A DNA stretch of 64,000 nucleotides from Blattamonas nauphoetae (Eukaryota; Preaxostyla; Oxymonadida), in contig JARBJD010000166.1 in assembly GCA_033064195.1 (NCBI GenBank), positions 1 through 64,000 on the forward strand, read 5' to 3'. The position numbers were made by a program, and so were the translations under genes. Positions 32,890 through 43,063 of the stretch are shown here, in pieces. Position 1 is the first letter of the stretch, and every line of letters begins with the position of its first letter. The notes beneath the pieces were generated by a model that had not been told where the DNA came from, ran no database searches, and saw only the letters and a list, made by a program, of their open reading frames with translations.

Positions 32890-35533
32890 CTAATCTAGAA
32901 GCATTGTAGTGGATTCACTGGATTTTGGTTCATCAACAACCATCACATCGTCCACAATATCTGTTACAACTGTGTCTGCAGGAAAATGCATGAAGATCGA
33001 AGACAAAAAGGGCAAACGATCAGTGTCGACGAACTGAACTCTTTGTCCAGCTTGCAGGACACACGGGGACTTCATCGTTTGGAACCCTGTGACGACGTTG
33101 GGATTTCCAGGCTACGAAGAGATGAGGACAAAGAGAGCACACGAGACCAGCAAAGTCAACAGCCTGTCCAAGACGAAGTGAGACAGGGACGAAAGTGCCG
33201 TCAGGAGTGACAGTGGTGACGACACGTGGGTGGATTGCAGGTGTGAAGAGGAAGAAGAGGAAGGGATAATCTTTGAGGAGGACTGAGGAAGAGGACAAGA
33301 ATAGCAAAGAAGAAGAACACACGCTCGTCCGAGGTCAGGATCACGTTGGAGAAGAGGATGAGACCGACCATCGATGAAAGACGGATCAGCTTGCCGTCGT
33401 AGCAGACGGGGTTGAGGGTGAGTGAGCCTTTGCCAAGATGCACCATTCCAAGAGCAAGTCTTGCAACGAATGTGAGCTGGGGATTCTGTTGATGGAAGAC
33501 AGTCAGTTCGCGGAGAAGTTTGGCTGTTGCTCCATTGTTTGTACCTGCTGCCATCATTCCCAACGACAGCATGGCCGCGACGCACACTTTTGGATTGGCA
33601 TCATGGGTCATTTTGGAGAGGAATGGAAGAACACCAAAAGTTGGGTTTCCAACGCTAAGGAGACCAAGACCAACGGCAATGTAGGGTTTGATCTCTGGAG
33701 TGCTGAACCTGGAAAAGGATGTCGAAAAATGAGGGCAAACTGAATCATCCGCTCGAAGTGACGAAGTGCCATTTCTGAGCCAAGTTTTTCACCCATTGCA
33801 ACAAGAGCAACACCAAGAGCTGCAATTCCTTTACCCTCGGCCACTTCACCGAGGAATTTTTGGATGACAAGAACATCACCGGTCCCGGCGTAAGCACAGG
33901 ATTGGATCTGAGAGTCGATGGGTTAGAAAATGATACAACGAATGAAGACGATACAATAATCGCAGCAAAATCCTTAATTGGATCTGGGAGAATTGATGTG
34001 GTCTCAACAATTGTTTGGCATTCCGCTTTCCGGCCCAAGAAGAGAAGACCAATTCCGACAGCGATAAGTTTGGACAGTGGGCTATTTGCATCTCGTTCAG
34101 CAAGGCTCATGAACATTGCCTCACTAATAGTCGGATCAGCTGTGCCAGCGTTGACCATTCCACTTGCAAGAGCAGTGCAAGCGACAACATCAAGTAATTC
34201 CTCCTCTTCCACAAGTAGACCTGTTAGCCAATCAAGATCGGCGCGATTCGTATGACAATACGCAATACCAGCACTAAAATAGATGAGAGATATCGGAGGT
34301 ATTGTTGAATGAAGATTTGACGGATGAGAAGAATGAATGAGATATTGAAAAAAGGATTCGTGAACGCCTGAAACAAGATGCATACCCAAGAATAGTGCAA
34401 CACCGTTTGATTTTCTCCGGTGCATTCACGTGCTCTTGAATGAGAGCAAGTGTGGGATCGAATTCATCTTGGACTCCACAAGTGCTAATTCCAAGACCAA
34501 GAAGGGCTCCAGCAGCGGCCCAGTCGCTGTTCGATTGGACATAACTTGTCATCGTTGTTGCAGCATTGTGGGGATTCCAAATGTTAAGCAAACCAATTGA
34601 CGCAATTGCACATGTGATTCCTGCTTCTTTGTGTCTGAAGATCCAATGTTCAGCTAGAGAACACATCAAAAAATGAGGAAGGGTCGAATAAATATGTGGG
34701 ATAATAAGTGATGATCAAAAAAGAGTGTCTGAGTCTGAGCACACATTCTTTGGTGAGAAGCGTATCTGTGAGAAATCCGGCATTCACAATTCCAGAAACA
34801 AATGAATTTGCGAGATTTTCGAGAGCACTGTCCACACGTGGCATTGGATCCAAACCAGCAACAGCTGCCATGAGAGAGATGGAGAAGTGATTTTTCAGTT
34901 GATGGTAAAAAGTGATTCTGGAGAAGAATATGAAAATATACTTTTTGTTTCCACAAGATGACTCTTGTATACGTCTCCTGGTGATTTCGGTTCTGTAATA
35001 TCGAGACGTTCACCGTTCTGATGCAGAGATGAAAGACATTGGAACATGGACTAAATTGGAAGAATAAACATCTTTATGGATTTGGAATTTCCTCATCCCA
35101 GTCATAATTTCATCTGATTCATAACCCTAGAGACACAAAGACATTGAATAAAGGAAAAATGCAATGCAAAAAATTGGAGTCGAGAATAACGAGAGAGATG
35201 ATATTGAGAGACAGAAAATGGCCAAACTTCGATCACAATTCCTGTGTTTCCAAGAATATATGAAATTTGGGCGCGAGTAGCGCTTCCTTCCGGTGCCAGT
35301 TCATAGATTTCCTTGATCATGACTGGATCATTCACACGTATGGCGATGAACAGAGCATAGGGTAAATTATTGCACCGTTTTGCCAGATCATACAATATTC
35401 GATATTTTTCATGCTGTTCATCTTCAGGGAGGTACCTGTAAAGCTCCGAAAAGTAGTGGTAGATTCGTCGAAATTCGGCGGAGTCTGGTGTAAGTGTGGG
35501 AAGTTTATCTTCAAGTTCATCAAGATCGGTCAT
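32890..35533 (-). CDS. RPN1: 26S proteasome base subunit Rpn1 (PSMD2), short form
   Basis: Ten exons (35228-35533, 35070-35126, 34942-35050, 34745-34864, 34386-34653, 33955-34273, 33741-33907, 33323-33708, 33143-33282, 32890-33111) sum to 2094 nt, or 697 residues. Rpn1 landmarks run in order: ALFIAIRVNDPVMIKEIYE, GDVYKSHLVE, a run of PC repeats (AGITCAIASIGLLNIW, AGALLGLGISTCGV, CAYAGTGDVL, GIAALGVALVAMGEKLGSEM), LALGMVHLGKG, and the C-terminal VSLRLGQAVDFAG...GFQT. Rpn1 receives ubiquitin-like shuttles on the base of the regulatory particle. The usual ~200-residue N-terminal extension is absent, and the delta-tubulin gene begins only 203 bp upstream, so it is not hidden there. One intron (35051-35069) would be 19 nt; it is needed to keep the frame. 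Intron sizes otherwise run 31-112 nt. Confidence 0.92.
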
Positions 35534-35736
35534 TTCACTGATATTTCCGGTAAAATTTTAACGAATAAGACGTTGTGGGGAGGTCAGAAATGATCCGCTC
35601 GTAACTTGTTTTTTTCATTTGACAAGTTGAAAACTATTCGTGCTTCTTGAGATACCCACATAGCTTCATATCGTATGACTCTCTTCCATTGTCCATTCTT
35701 TGTACAATTTCTGGTTTCTATGATTCTATAGCCTGA
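35534..35736. promoter_or_regulatory. Divergent promoter, RPN1 and delta-tubulin
   Basis: A 203-bp gap between two head-to-head start codons must contain both promoters. I see no TATA-like box or Inr I could name; the sequence is AT-rich near both ends. Confidence 0.5.
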
Positions 35737-37243
35737 ATGTCACTTCTTACAGTACAACTTGGACAATATGGAAACCAGATGGGATACGACTTCTTTGACA
35801 TCTTATCTCAAGAACTGGACCTGTATCAAGGAGATGCTTATCATACTTTTTTCACAGAGAAAGAACGTGGATCACATGGTTTGATATTCCTATATCTCAC
35901 TCATATCAACATATATCACAGTGGCTCGATGTGTACTTGTAGATATGGAAGAAAAGGTTGTCAATCGCGCCCTTGAACTCGCGTCTAAAACAAATAAGTG
36001 GTCCTACAACAATGAGAATGTATTCGTCAGAGAAAGTGGGGCAGGGAATAATTGGGCATTTGGGTACGACTCCCCTTCCTTTAATATCATTTTTCTATTC
36101 AGATACGCCAGATTGAGTGTTCTTATGCAAGATCCTGTCCTGGAACTTGTCCGCAAAGAAGCAGAAGCTTCGAACAATCTTGAAGGCTTCTTGCTATTTC
36201 ATTCTCTCGCTGGAGGAACAGGATCTGGAGTTGGTATGACATTTTCTTGGAATATCTTTCATTTTAGGAACTCATTTGTCTGAAATATTGCATGATGAAT
36301 TTCCGTCAAAAATCCTCATCAATCAAGTTGCCTGGCCGTTCATAAGCGGAGATGTAGTTGTTCAACATTTTAACGGAATGCTTACACTTGCCCACTTGAA
36401 CCAGGTTTCTGATGGGATTATTTTTAGCGAGAACGAAGTTCTCCAATCCATCAGCCAGCAGGAACTCAAAATTGACCAGCCATCTTTCTTTGATATGAAT
36501 AAAATTGTAGCAGAGAATGTTTGTGGCTTGTTTCTACCATCAAGGTCCATTGACATTCGCCAAACACGTGATCAGAATGTCTTCAACAAATTGGACCAAA
36601 AATCGCTAAATACAGCAGTTTCTCGTCTTCAATCATCTCCCTCTCAAATCATAAACCATCTCTGTTGCCATTCTGGCTTCAAACTGCTCTCCTTTAAATC
36701 GTTTCCTCACGTTCCACCAAGAAGCCGTTCATTTGAGGATATCCCATGGAAGACCATCGTTTGCTTTTTGTCCTTTCATTCTTCCAGGTTCCCAAACTGA
36801 GTGGGATGGTTGGGTCGAATGCAAAAACAGAGCAGCAGAGTCGAAATGTGAGCGAACACATCAGACCCCAAAGTGTCTCTCTGAGCAACGTCGTCAGCCT
36901 TCGTGGCATGCAGCACGTTCCGACTGACTTTGAAGCGTTGCAGCGAGATCTGAATGTTTTCAGCCGAAGTCTCTTCAATGCGTCCTGGGCTCTCAATCCT
37001 GTTCTGCTCAGGCATTCCCCACTTCCGTTCCGGAAGGTGCCGATGTCTGGTGTTGTCTGTTCCAATTCTCAGGCATGCCTGCCGCCTCTCCAAAACCTGA
37101 TTGCCACAGCCACCCAAATGCAGTCTGCAGGAGCACACCTCAACCATTACGCTGAATATGGAATTGGGAAAGATCACTTCACAGATTGCTTGGAGGAGGT
37201 TCAGCAGATCAACGAGAACTACTCTTCACTCTCATACACTTGA
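35737..37243 (+). CDS. TUBD1: Delta-tubulin
   Basis: Exons 35737-35878, 35922-36063, 36103-36233, 36268-36758 and 36788-37243 (introns of 43, 39, 34 and 29 nt) give 453 residues, the same length as human delta-tubulin. Tubulin signature: GQYGNQMG at the start, RESGAGNNWAFGY, then the nucleotide-binding loop AGGTGSGVG, and AWPFISGDVVVQHFNG in place of the usual tubulin wording. The C-terminal part ends in FTDCLEEVQQINENYSSL. The wording fits delta rather than alpha, beta, gamma or epsilon. Delta-tubulin stabilises triplet microtubules in basal bodies and is found only in flagellated lineages, so it supports a flagellate host. Confidence 0.93.
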
Positions 37244-37511
37244 CACACTCGCACCGCTGCATCACCAGACCAACTTCCATGCGAACGAAGGATGAGACCG
37301 CAGGCAAAACAACACATCTGACACGATTGTTCTGTCGGACGATTAGCATCAGTGGATGCCTTTGATTCTCACATGTTTATGCCTGTCACTATCAGTTCTC
37401 CATTGACTCACAATTGACAAACTTGTCGTAAAAGAAATGTTCAAAAAGGTAAAAACCTGAAGAAGATGTCAGTTCATAATACAAGCAGAACTTGAAATGA
37501 AGAGTGGAACA

Positions 37512-39795
37512 TTAACAGCGACTGACCATGATACGGGCATCCACAACCCAGAGCTTTCCGTCACCGGCGATGACTGGGTTGAAATCGATAGAGTTGATTT
37601 GTGGGAACTGGGCAGCAAGCTGGGAGACCTTGACCATGAGTGACGCAAGCTGTGCGCGATCCACGACAGGCATGCCACGATAACCGTTCAGCATCTTCTG
37701 AGACTTCAGTCGGTCAATCATGGCAAGGGCATCGCCGTGGGTCATTGGGCAAGATCCGAATGTCACGTCCTGAAGAACCTCAACCAACACTCCACCAATA
37801 CCAACGAGGAGGATCTTTCCGAAGGTGGGGTCAGTGTTCATTCCAACAATCAGTTCAACACCCTTTGGACGTGACGCGCCTGGCGTTGGGCGTGGTGGAA
37901 CCATTTCACAGACCAGAGCACCGCGGACATCAACATCTTTGAACTTGGTCAACATCTTGTCGACAGACTCTCCGACTGATCCTTCCTTCGCTGGGATTCC
38001 AATAAAGACACCGCCAGCCTCGGTCTTGTGGAGGACAGCTGGGGAGACAATCTTGACGACAAACTCCGCGGCTTCCCTTTCCTTGCCGGGATAAGCCTTG
38101 GAAACGAAGTCTTCTCCTTCCTTCGCGCTTGTAGCAAGACAATAGTGGGGGAGAGGGAGACCCATCTCGTTCAGGATGCCGTATGCTTCGTGTTCAAGTA
38201 GGGCACGCTCGTCTTGTCCTTCTTTAAGTTCTTTCTGGGCGGATGCGAGAATTTCAGTGATCTTCACCTTGGCTTGGCTGCAGTCATGGCATGCATCTTC
38301 GTTAACTTGCTTCAATTGCGCATTTCGGAACTCCTCGAAATGGTACATGGCAGACATGCATCGTGCAGCGTCGATTTCAGAGTCAAAGATTGGGATGCCG
38401 GCATCGAGAAGCATTTTTGTGCATTCTTCACGGACAGCGGTCGCGGCTCCGATTAAGACAAAGAAAAGAGGCTTGCGATTTGGAACGTGACGTCCAAACT
38501 TCTCAACAAGGCGCTTTGTGAGGGAGATTGGGTCGATCTGGGATAGATACGAGATAAGGTTGAGGACGATGGCATCATTAGAATCGTCCTTAGCCATGGT
38601 CTCGAGAGCAATCATGAATTCATCATTTGTGCCAGATCCTGTCAGATCGAATGGATTGGCGACGATGTAGAATGGCGGGAATTTTGACTTGAGGAAGGAA
38701 CTCACATCAGTTGAAATATTGGCGAGGTTCATGCCGAACTGAGAAATACCATCTGCAAGTTGGACACCTTGTCCTCCTCCATTGGTAACAATCTGGATGT
38801 TCTTCCCTTTGATGGTTGCGCCACAGGCGAATGAAGTGGCGTACAATTGGAACATATCCTTCCATCCTTCACAACGGATGATACCATATTGTTTGAGGAG
38901 AGCATCTGTCACCTTGTCATCAGCAGCAAGGGATGCACTGTGGGATTTCAAGGCATGAGATCCTGCTTCATTCTTTCCGGATTTCACAACGAGAACGGGC
39001 TTTCCCTTCATAACTGAACGACGAGCAGCTTCGAGGAATCTTTGGGATTGTTTGAAGCCTTCGAGATAGAAAGTTGAGACAGCAGTACGCTCATCGTTTT
39101 CAAAGAATTCCATGAAGTCAGCTTCGCACACATCGCACGAGTTGCCCAATGAAACAAGACGACCAAACCAAGGGAACTCTGGAGCCATGTTGTAGAGCTC
39201 ATTGAACATGCACATTCCAAATCCACCAGATTGAGTGGCGAAAGAAATGTTTCCGGGCTTTGGGCGGGTTGCAAGTGATCCCTCAATGAACAAGCAGTCA
39301 ATAGTTTCGAAGGGTGAGTAGATGCCGACGCAATTTGGTCCAATCACACGGATACCGTATTTTTGGCAGAGTTCCTTGACTTGATTTTGATACGCTGATC
39401 CGGCTTCATCAACTTCAGCGAATCCTCCAGAAACAATGACAACGTATTTGCATCCTTTCTTGGCTGCTAATTCTTCAACAGATGCAGGAGTGAATTTGGC
39501 AGCAACGGCGATGACAGCGAGGTCAACTTTCGGAGCGGGGATGTCCGAAATCGTTTTGTAGCACTCTTGTTCGAACAATTTTCCTCCACGAGGGTTGACA
39601 AAATAAACAGGCCCAAGTTTGAAGGTTTCAAGGGCTGTACGAGCCATTGCCCATCCTATCACACAATGAAGAAAAAACGTCAAAATCGTGAAAATAGAGA
39701 GGATTCGTACCTGGAGTATTCTCTTTTTGTGATGCCCCAATGATAGCAAGTGATGTTGGGTTGAAGAACCCGTCCATGCGCAACTTTTCACTCAT
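37512..39795 (-). CDS. ADP-forming acetyl-CoA synthetase
   Basis: Exons 39711-39795 and 37512-39655, with one 55-nt intron, give 742 residues. The CoA-binding N-terminal domain begins GFFNPTSLAIIGASQ, continues with the PVYFVNPRGG strand, and has GIRVIGPNCVGIYSP at ~150. The succinyl-CoA-synthetase-like middle follows (ATQSGGFGMCMFNEL), with NANPFDLTG-like ANPFDLTGSG, and a C-terminal ATP-grasp domain carries EFVVKIVSPAVLHKTEAGGV and GMNTDPTFGKILLVGIGGVL. The enzyme makes acetate and ATP from acetyl-CoA, ADP and phosphate, in the cytosol or in mitochondrion-related organelles, and is typical of anaerobic protists. The first ATG falls where the fused enzyme normally starts. There is no targeting peptide visible. 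Confidence 0.93.
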
Positions 39796-39975
39796 TTTTC
39801 GATAGCTGATCGACCCTTATTTATATAAAAAAAGTTAGTTTGTAACAATGGAAGAGGTGCAAGGTATGTGCTCTGCGAATTATCAGGTGATTTTTAACCA
39901 CTGCTGTTGCGCTAGAAAGAAAAGGGAAGAGTGAAGAAACTCCGTGACAACAACAACTCCACGGGAAGAGAACCA

Positions 39976-41064
39976 TCAAATATCTGTGATTGTAACTTCG
40001 AAATTCTCTGAATTTACAACGGACATATCAATATCTCCAGCACAGACATTTGGGAGTGTTGATGTGGCAATACGAACAGCATAGACGAGTGAGGATTTGT
40101 TGTCGTGCCCCTTCAGTTGTTTTGCCAGAAACCCAGCAAGAAGTGCATCCCCAGAACCAATCGTTGATACTATTGGCACAACGATGGAAGGTTCAAACTA
40201 GATGCGGTCATATGAGAAAGAAGACACACGAGAGCATGAAGACGAATTTGATCGGCAAAATAGTAACACCCGTTTTGACCGTCAGACAATAGAATGTCCA
40301 TCATTGGGTGAAAATGGTGGAGGTGTTCAGCAGATTGAGTAATTCCAAAATTTGAGAAGAGCTCATCCCCCACAAGCGAACAGAGTTCTTCTCGATTTGG
40401 TTTGATGAGTGTTGGCTCAGCATCGACCGCGACTCGAAGTGCTTCACCTAACGAGATGAGTTTGTTCAAAAAACGATACCACTTGTATCAACAGCGACTT
40501 GGGCTCCCTTCTTTTTGAGTTCAATGATAAAGTGGCCTAGAAGTGAAACTGGAACTTCTGGCGGGAGAGAGCCTGATAATACTACCCATTGATGCCTTTG
40601 CACCACTGATAGCACTTCATCAATTAATTCTAAATGGTGTGGAATGTGTAATGATAGGAGAACAAACCTTGGAATCTATTTACATCTAATGGAGTCCCTA
40701 TTTCTCGCACATACGTTTCTGGGACAGAAAAATGGGAATAGGTCAGGATAGACAAACCGATTTTTTGAATATCATCAATCATTGTCGTGTTTGTTCTTGT
40801 TCTTATTGGGAGCCTTCTCATATGATTATCAACTTTTTTTAATCGATCATCGAAAACAACAGCAGAATCAAGTCCAATAAATCCATAAATAGCGCAAGGA
40901 ATGTTCAATTCCCCGAATATATAAGCAATATTGATTGCTTTGCCAGCTGCCTGTTCAGAAACATAAGTAGCTTTGTTTTGTTTTCCTTCTTTGAGATACT
41001 CAACCTGAAGGGTTCTGTCAATGCATGGATTATAGGAAACACAAATGATTGGGAGAGTTGACAT
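39976..41064 (-). CDS. PfkB-family sugar kinase, 1-phosphofructokinase-like
   Basis: Exons 40668-41064, 40480-40629, 40230-40447 and 39976-40197 (introns of 38, 32 and 32 nt) give 328 residues. The N-terminus ICVSYNPCIDRTLQVEY and the following AAGKAINIAYIFGEL match the sugar-binding start of bacterial-type 1-phosphofructokinase or tagatose-6-phosphate kinase. VVLSGSLPPEVP and LIKPNREEL follow, and the catalytic loop STIGSGDALLAGF lies near the C-terminus with the base Asp. It would phosphorylate a sugar or sugar phosphate in the cytosol. I start at the ATG at 41064, since the bacterial-type domain starts there; 36 more codons upstream would be open. Substrate is uncertain. Confidence 0.82.
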
Positions 41065-41287
41065 TTGAGAAAAGTCTTTGTGGAATCGATCCAACATTGG
41101 TGCAGAAAATGATTGACATGAAGACAGACTTCTACAAGATGGAATTGTCATCATGCAATACCCACACCATTTTTTACATACTGTTCGATTTTACTTGGAC
41201 ATAGCGAGGAAAATGAGCGATGGCAAGATGATGAGATGATGATAGAAAATCGACTTATTATTGCGAAAATGGATGCAAAAGATATGA

Positions 41288-41480
41288 TCTCTTTTGGAAG
41301 TTGTCATTGAGAGAGAAAACAACTCGTCAGCAGGGCAGAGATTGTCATTGTGTTTTGGGCGAGCGATTCTGAACAACTGCCGAGTTGTGGTTATGGACGA
41401 AGCCACAGCGAACGTAAATGAAGAGATAGATGTGAATAGTCAGATGATGATTCAGGAACAGTTCAGAAAACCAAGAATAT
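41288..41480 (+). pseudogene. ABC transporter C-terminal scrap (MRP type)
   Basis: About 60 codons encode the end of an ABC nucleotide-binding domain: a signature-loop remnant SSAGQRLSLC, then RAILNNCRVVVMDEATANV (Walker B with the D-loop changed) and a QMMIQEQF piece like the last helix of ABCC domains. Walker A and everything upstream are missing, and stops close the frame on both sides. It is a relic of a larger gene, wedged between the PfkB and zinc-finger genes. Confidence 0.6.
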
Positions 41481-41695
41481 GAAGCATCTGGCAGACTCTT
41501 CTTTCAACACTCTCATACAATCTCTAAATCTTTAATTTATCAACGTTTCTTGATCTTCATGTTGACCTACATCTCTTTCGTTCTAGCAAATGTTATCAAT
41601 GGATTGAATGAGGTGAAAAAGTTGAATGCTCGAGTTAACTCTCATTTGAGATATGGTGATGCAGATTTCATAAAAAAAGAGAGATTTGAAATCGC

Positions 41696-42649
41696 TTATT
41701 CTGTTTCACCTTCTCCTTCAGGTTTGTTTCCAGAGCATCGATAGCACGTGTCTCTGAATGCATAATTGTACTGGACAAGTCTTACGAGAAAAAAACAAAC
41801 AGCTCGACAGAGAGGGCACTTCCAGTCTCCAGGGCGTCCCGTTTGGGAACGAGACGACCGATGATCAGAGGCAGCTACGATTTTTGATGCTGATTCCATT
41901 GGTTGATCACATTTCTGGCAAGTTTTGCGGAAGCTGAAGTTAAAGTTCCCACAACCTAATCAAAAAAAGTATGTTCGATGTTTTAATAACTATACCTGAG
42001 CAGTACCAGTCACCTGAGAGAGAAAAATGAAAATGAATGATTGTGGGTGGAGTGGCTCCTCAACATCAAAATAAAAGACTCACCTTCTCGAACTTCCTTC
42101 TTCATCAGTGGTGGTCCCACTGGCCCCCCTCTTCGATTGTATCTCAGTGCTCCACACATGTAACACTCCGTTCTTCACAAAGTCCATCGAATAATGATAA
42201 TTGCACATATCCTCATCACAATAAAATGGTAAAATACCTTTGTGGGCGGTTAATCCCTCGGCATTGAGCGCACATCCTGGATGAAGGAAAATTAGAACGA
42301 GATGAAGCAGCTACCAATCTCCTGACAGACCACCCATTGGTGGTGGTGGTGCAACCGGTGGCATGTATCCATAAGGATTAGGTTGGTACATTCCCATTCC
42401 TGGATCTTTTGGTGTTCGGCATCTGATACATTCCGTCCTCAAGCTATAATTGTGTGCTTGGCAGATCTGGTTGAATAATTGAGAAGAAAATTGAGTGAAA
42501 TGAATATAACACACTGGACATAGCCAATCACCAGGACGAAAATCTGATTGATGCATTTGGTCTAGATGCGACATTTGGCCCATCACTGATTCAATGAATC
42601 TCCTGAGTTTAGGGAAATCGCAGAAATGAGAAACATGGTGTTCTTCCAC
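41696..42649 (-). CDS. Protein with four RanBP2-type zinc fingers
   Basis: Seven exons (42515-42649, 42315-42466, 42238-42276, 42084-42172, 41996-42013, 41801-41955, 41696-41770) join in frame to 220 residues. Four fingers of the W-x-C-x(2-4)-C-x3-N-x6-C-x2-C type appear: DWLCPICQAHNYSLRTECIRC, DWMCAQCRGINRPQRTEC, DWYCSGCGNFNFSFRKTC and DWKCPLCRAYNYAFRDTC (only parts shown). Linkers are Pro/Gly/Met-rich. Such fingers bind single-stranded RNA or ubiquitin. Introns fall inside every finger (between the paired cysteines or shortly after), and one exon is only 18 nt (41996-42013). An extra 5' exon is possible, because an AG acceptor lies at 42605-ish. Function beyond RNA or ubiquitin binding is not assignable. 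Confidence 0.82.
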
Positions 42650-43063
42650 TTCTCACCTCAACTCCTTTTGGGTTAAACTCAATGTTTATGGATCCAATAT
42701 CTTGACAATCGTGAAAAATGAAGAAGAAGTCATTTCATCCTGAAACAGTCGACTAGTGAAAACAAATGGCTCGATTTCTCTTGATAACATGTAAAATATA
42801 GTGATGTTCTCAGTTTTCCCCTTGGGAATCTCGAATTTGCAGTCATAGCGATGGTTTTGACAATTGCTGTCTTTTTCCCGGCGTGGCGTCAAGAAGAAAG
42901 TGAGGTCATGTGTCATAGAAAATGGGAAACTCCGAACAGGTACATGCGCTCTCTATTGAGAGTGGTAACATCTGGTTGTAGTTTCAGTTCAGACTGGACA
43001 AGGGAACTTTATCCTGGGAAGATCAACCATTTCTCCGACCTTCGGACGAGTACATCCACAACA
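42650..43063. other. Intergenic region before NSF
   Basis: Both strands carry open frames (the NSF frame extends up to 42851), but there is nothing that resembles a protein. It should hold the divergent promoters. Confidence 0.45.

Noticed and set aside
35737-37243. Gamma- or epsilon-tubulin
   Set aside because: Length and wording of the nucleotide loop and C-terminus fit delta-tubulin best.
42851-43063. NSF start at the far upstream ATG
   Set aside because: The added 71 residues do not resemble the NSF N domain, which begins cleanly at 43064.
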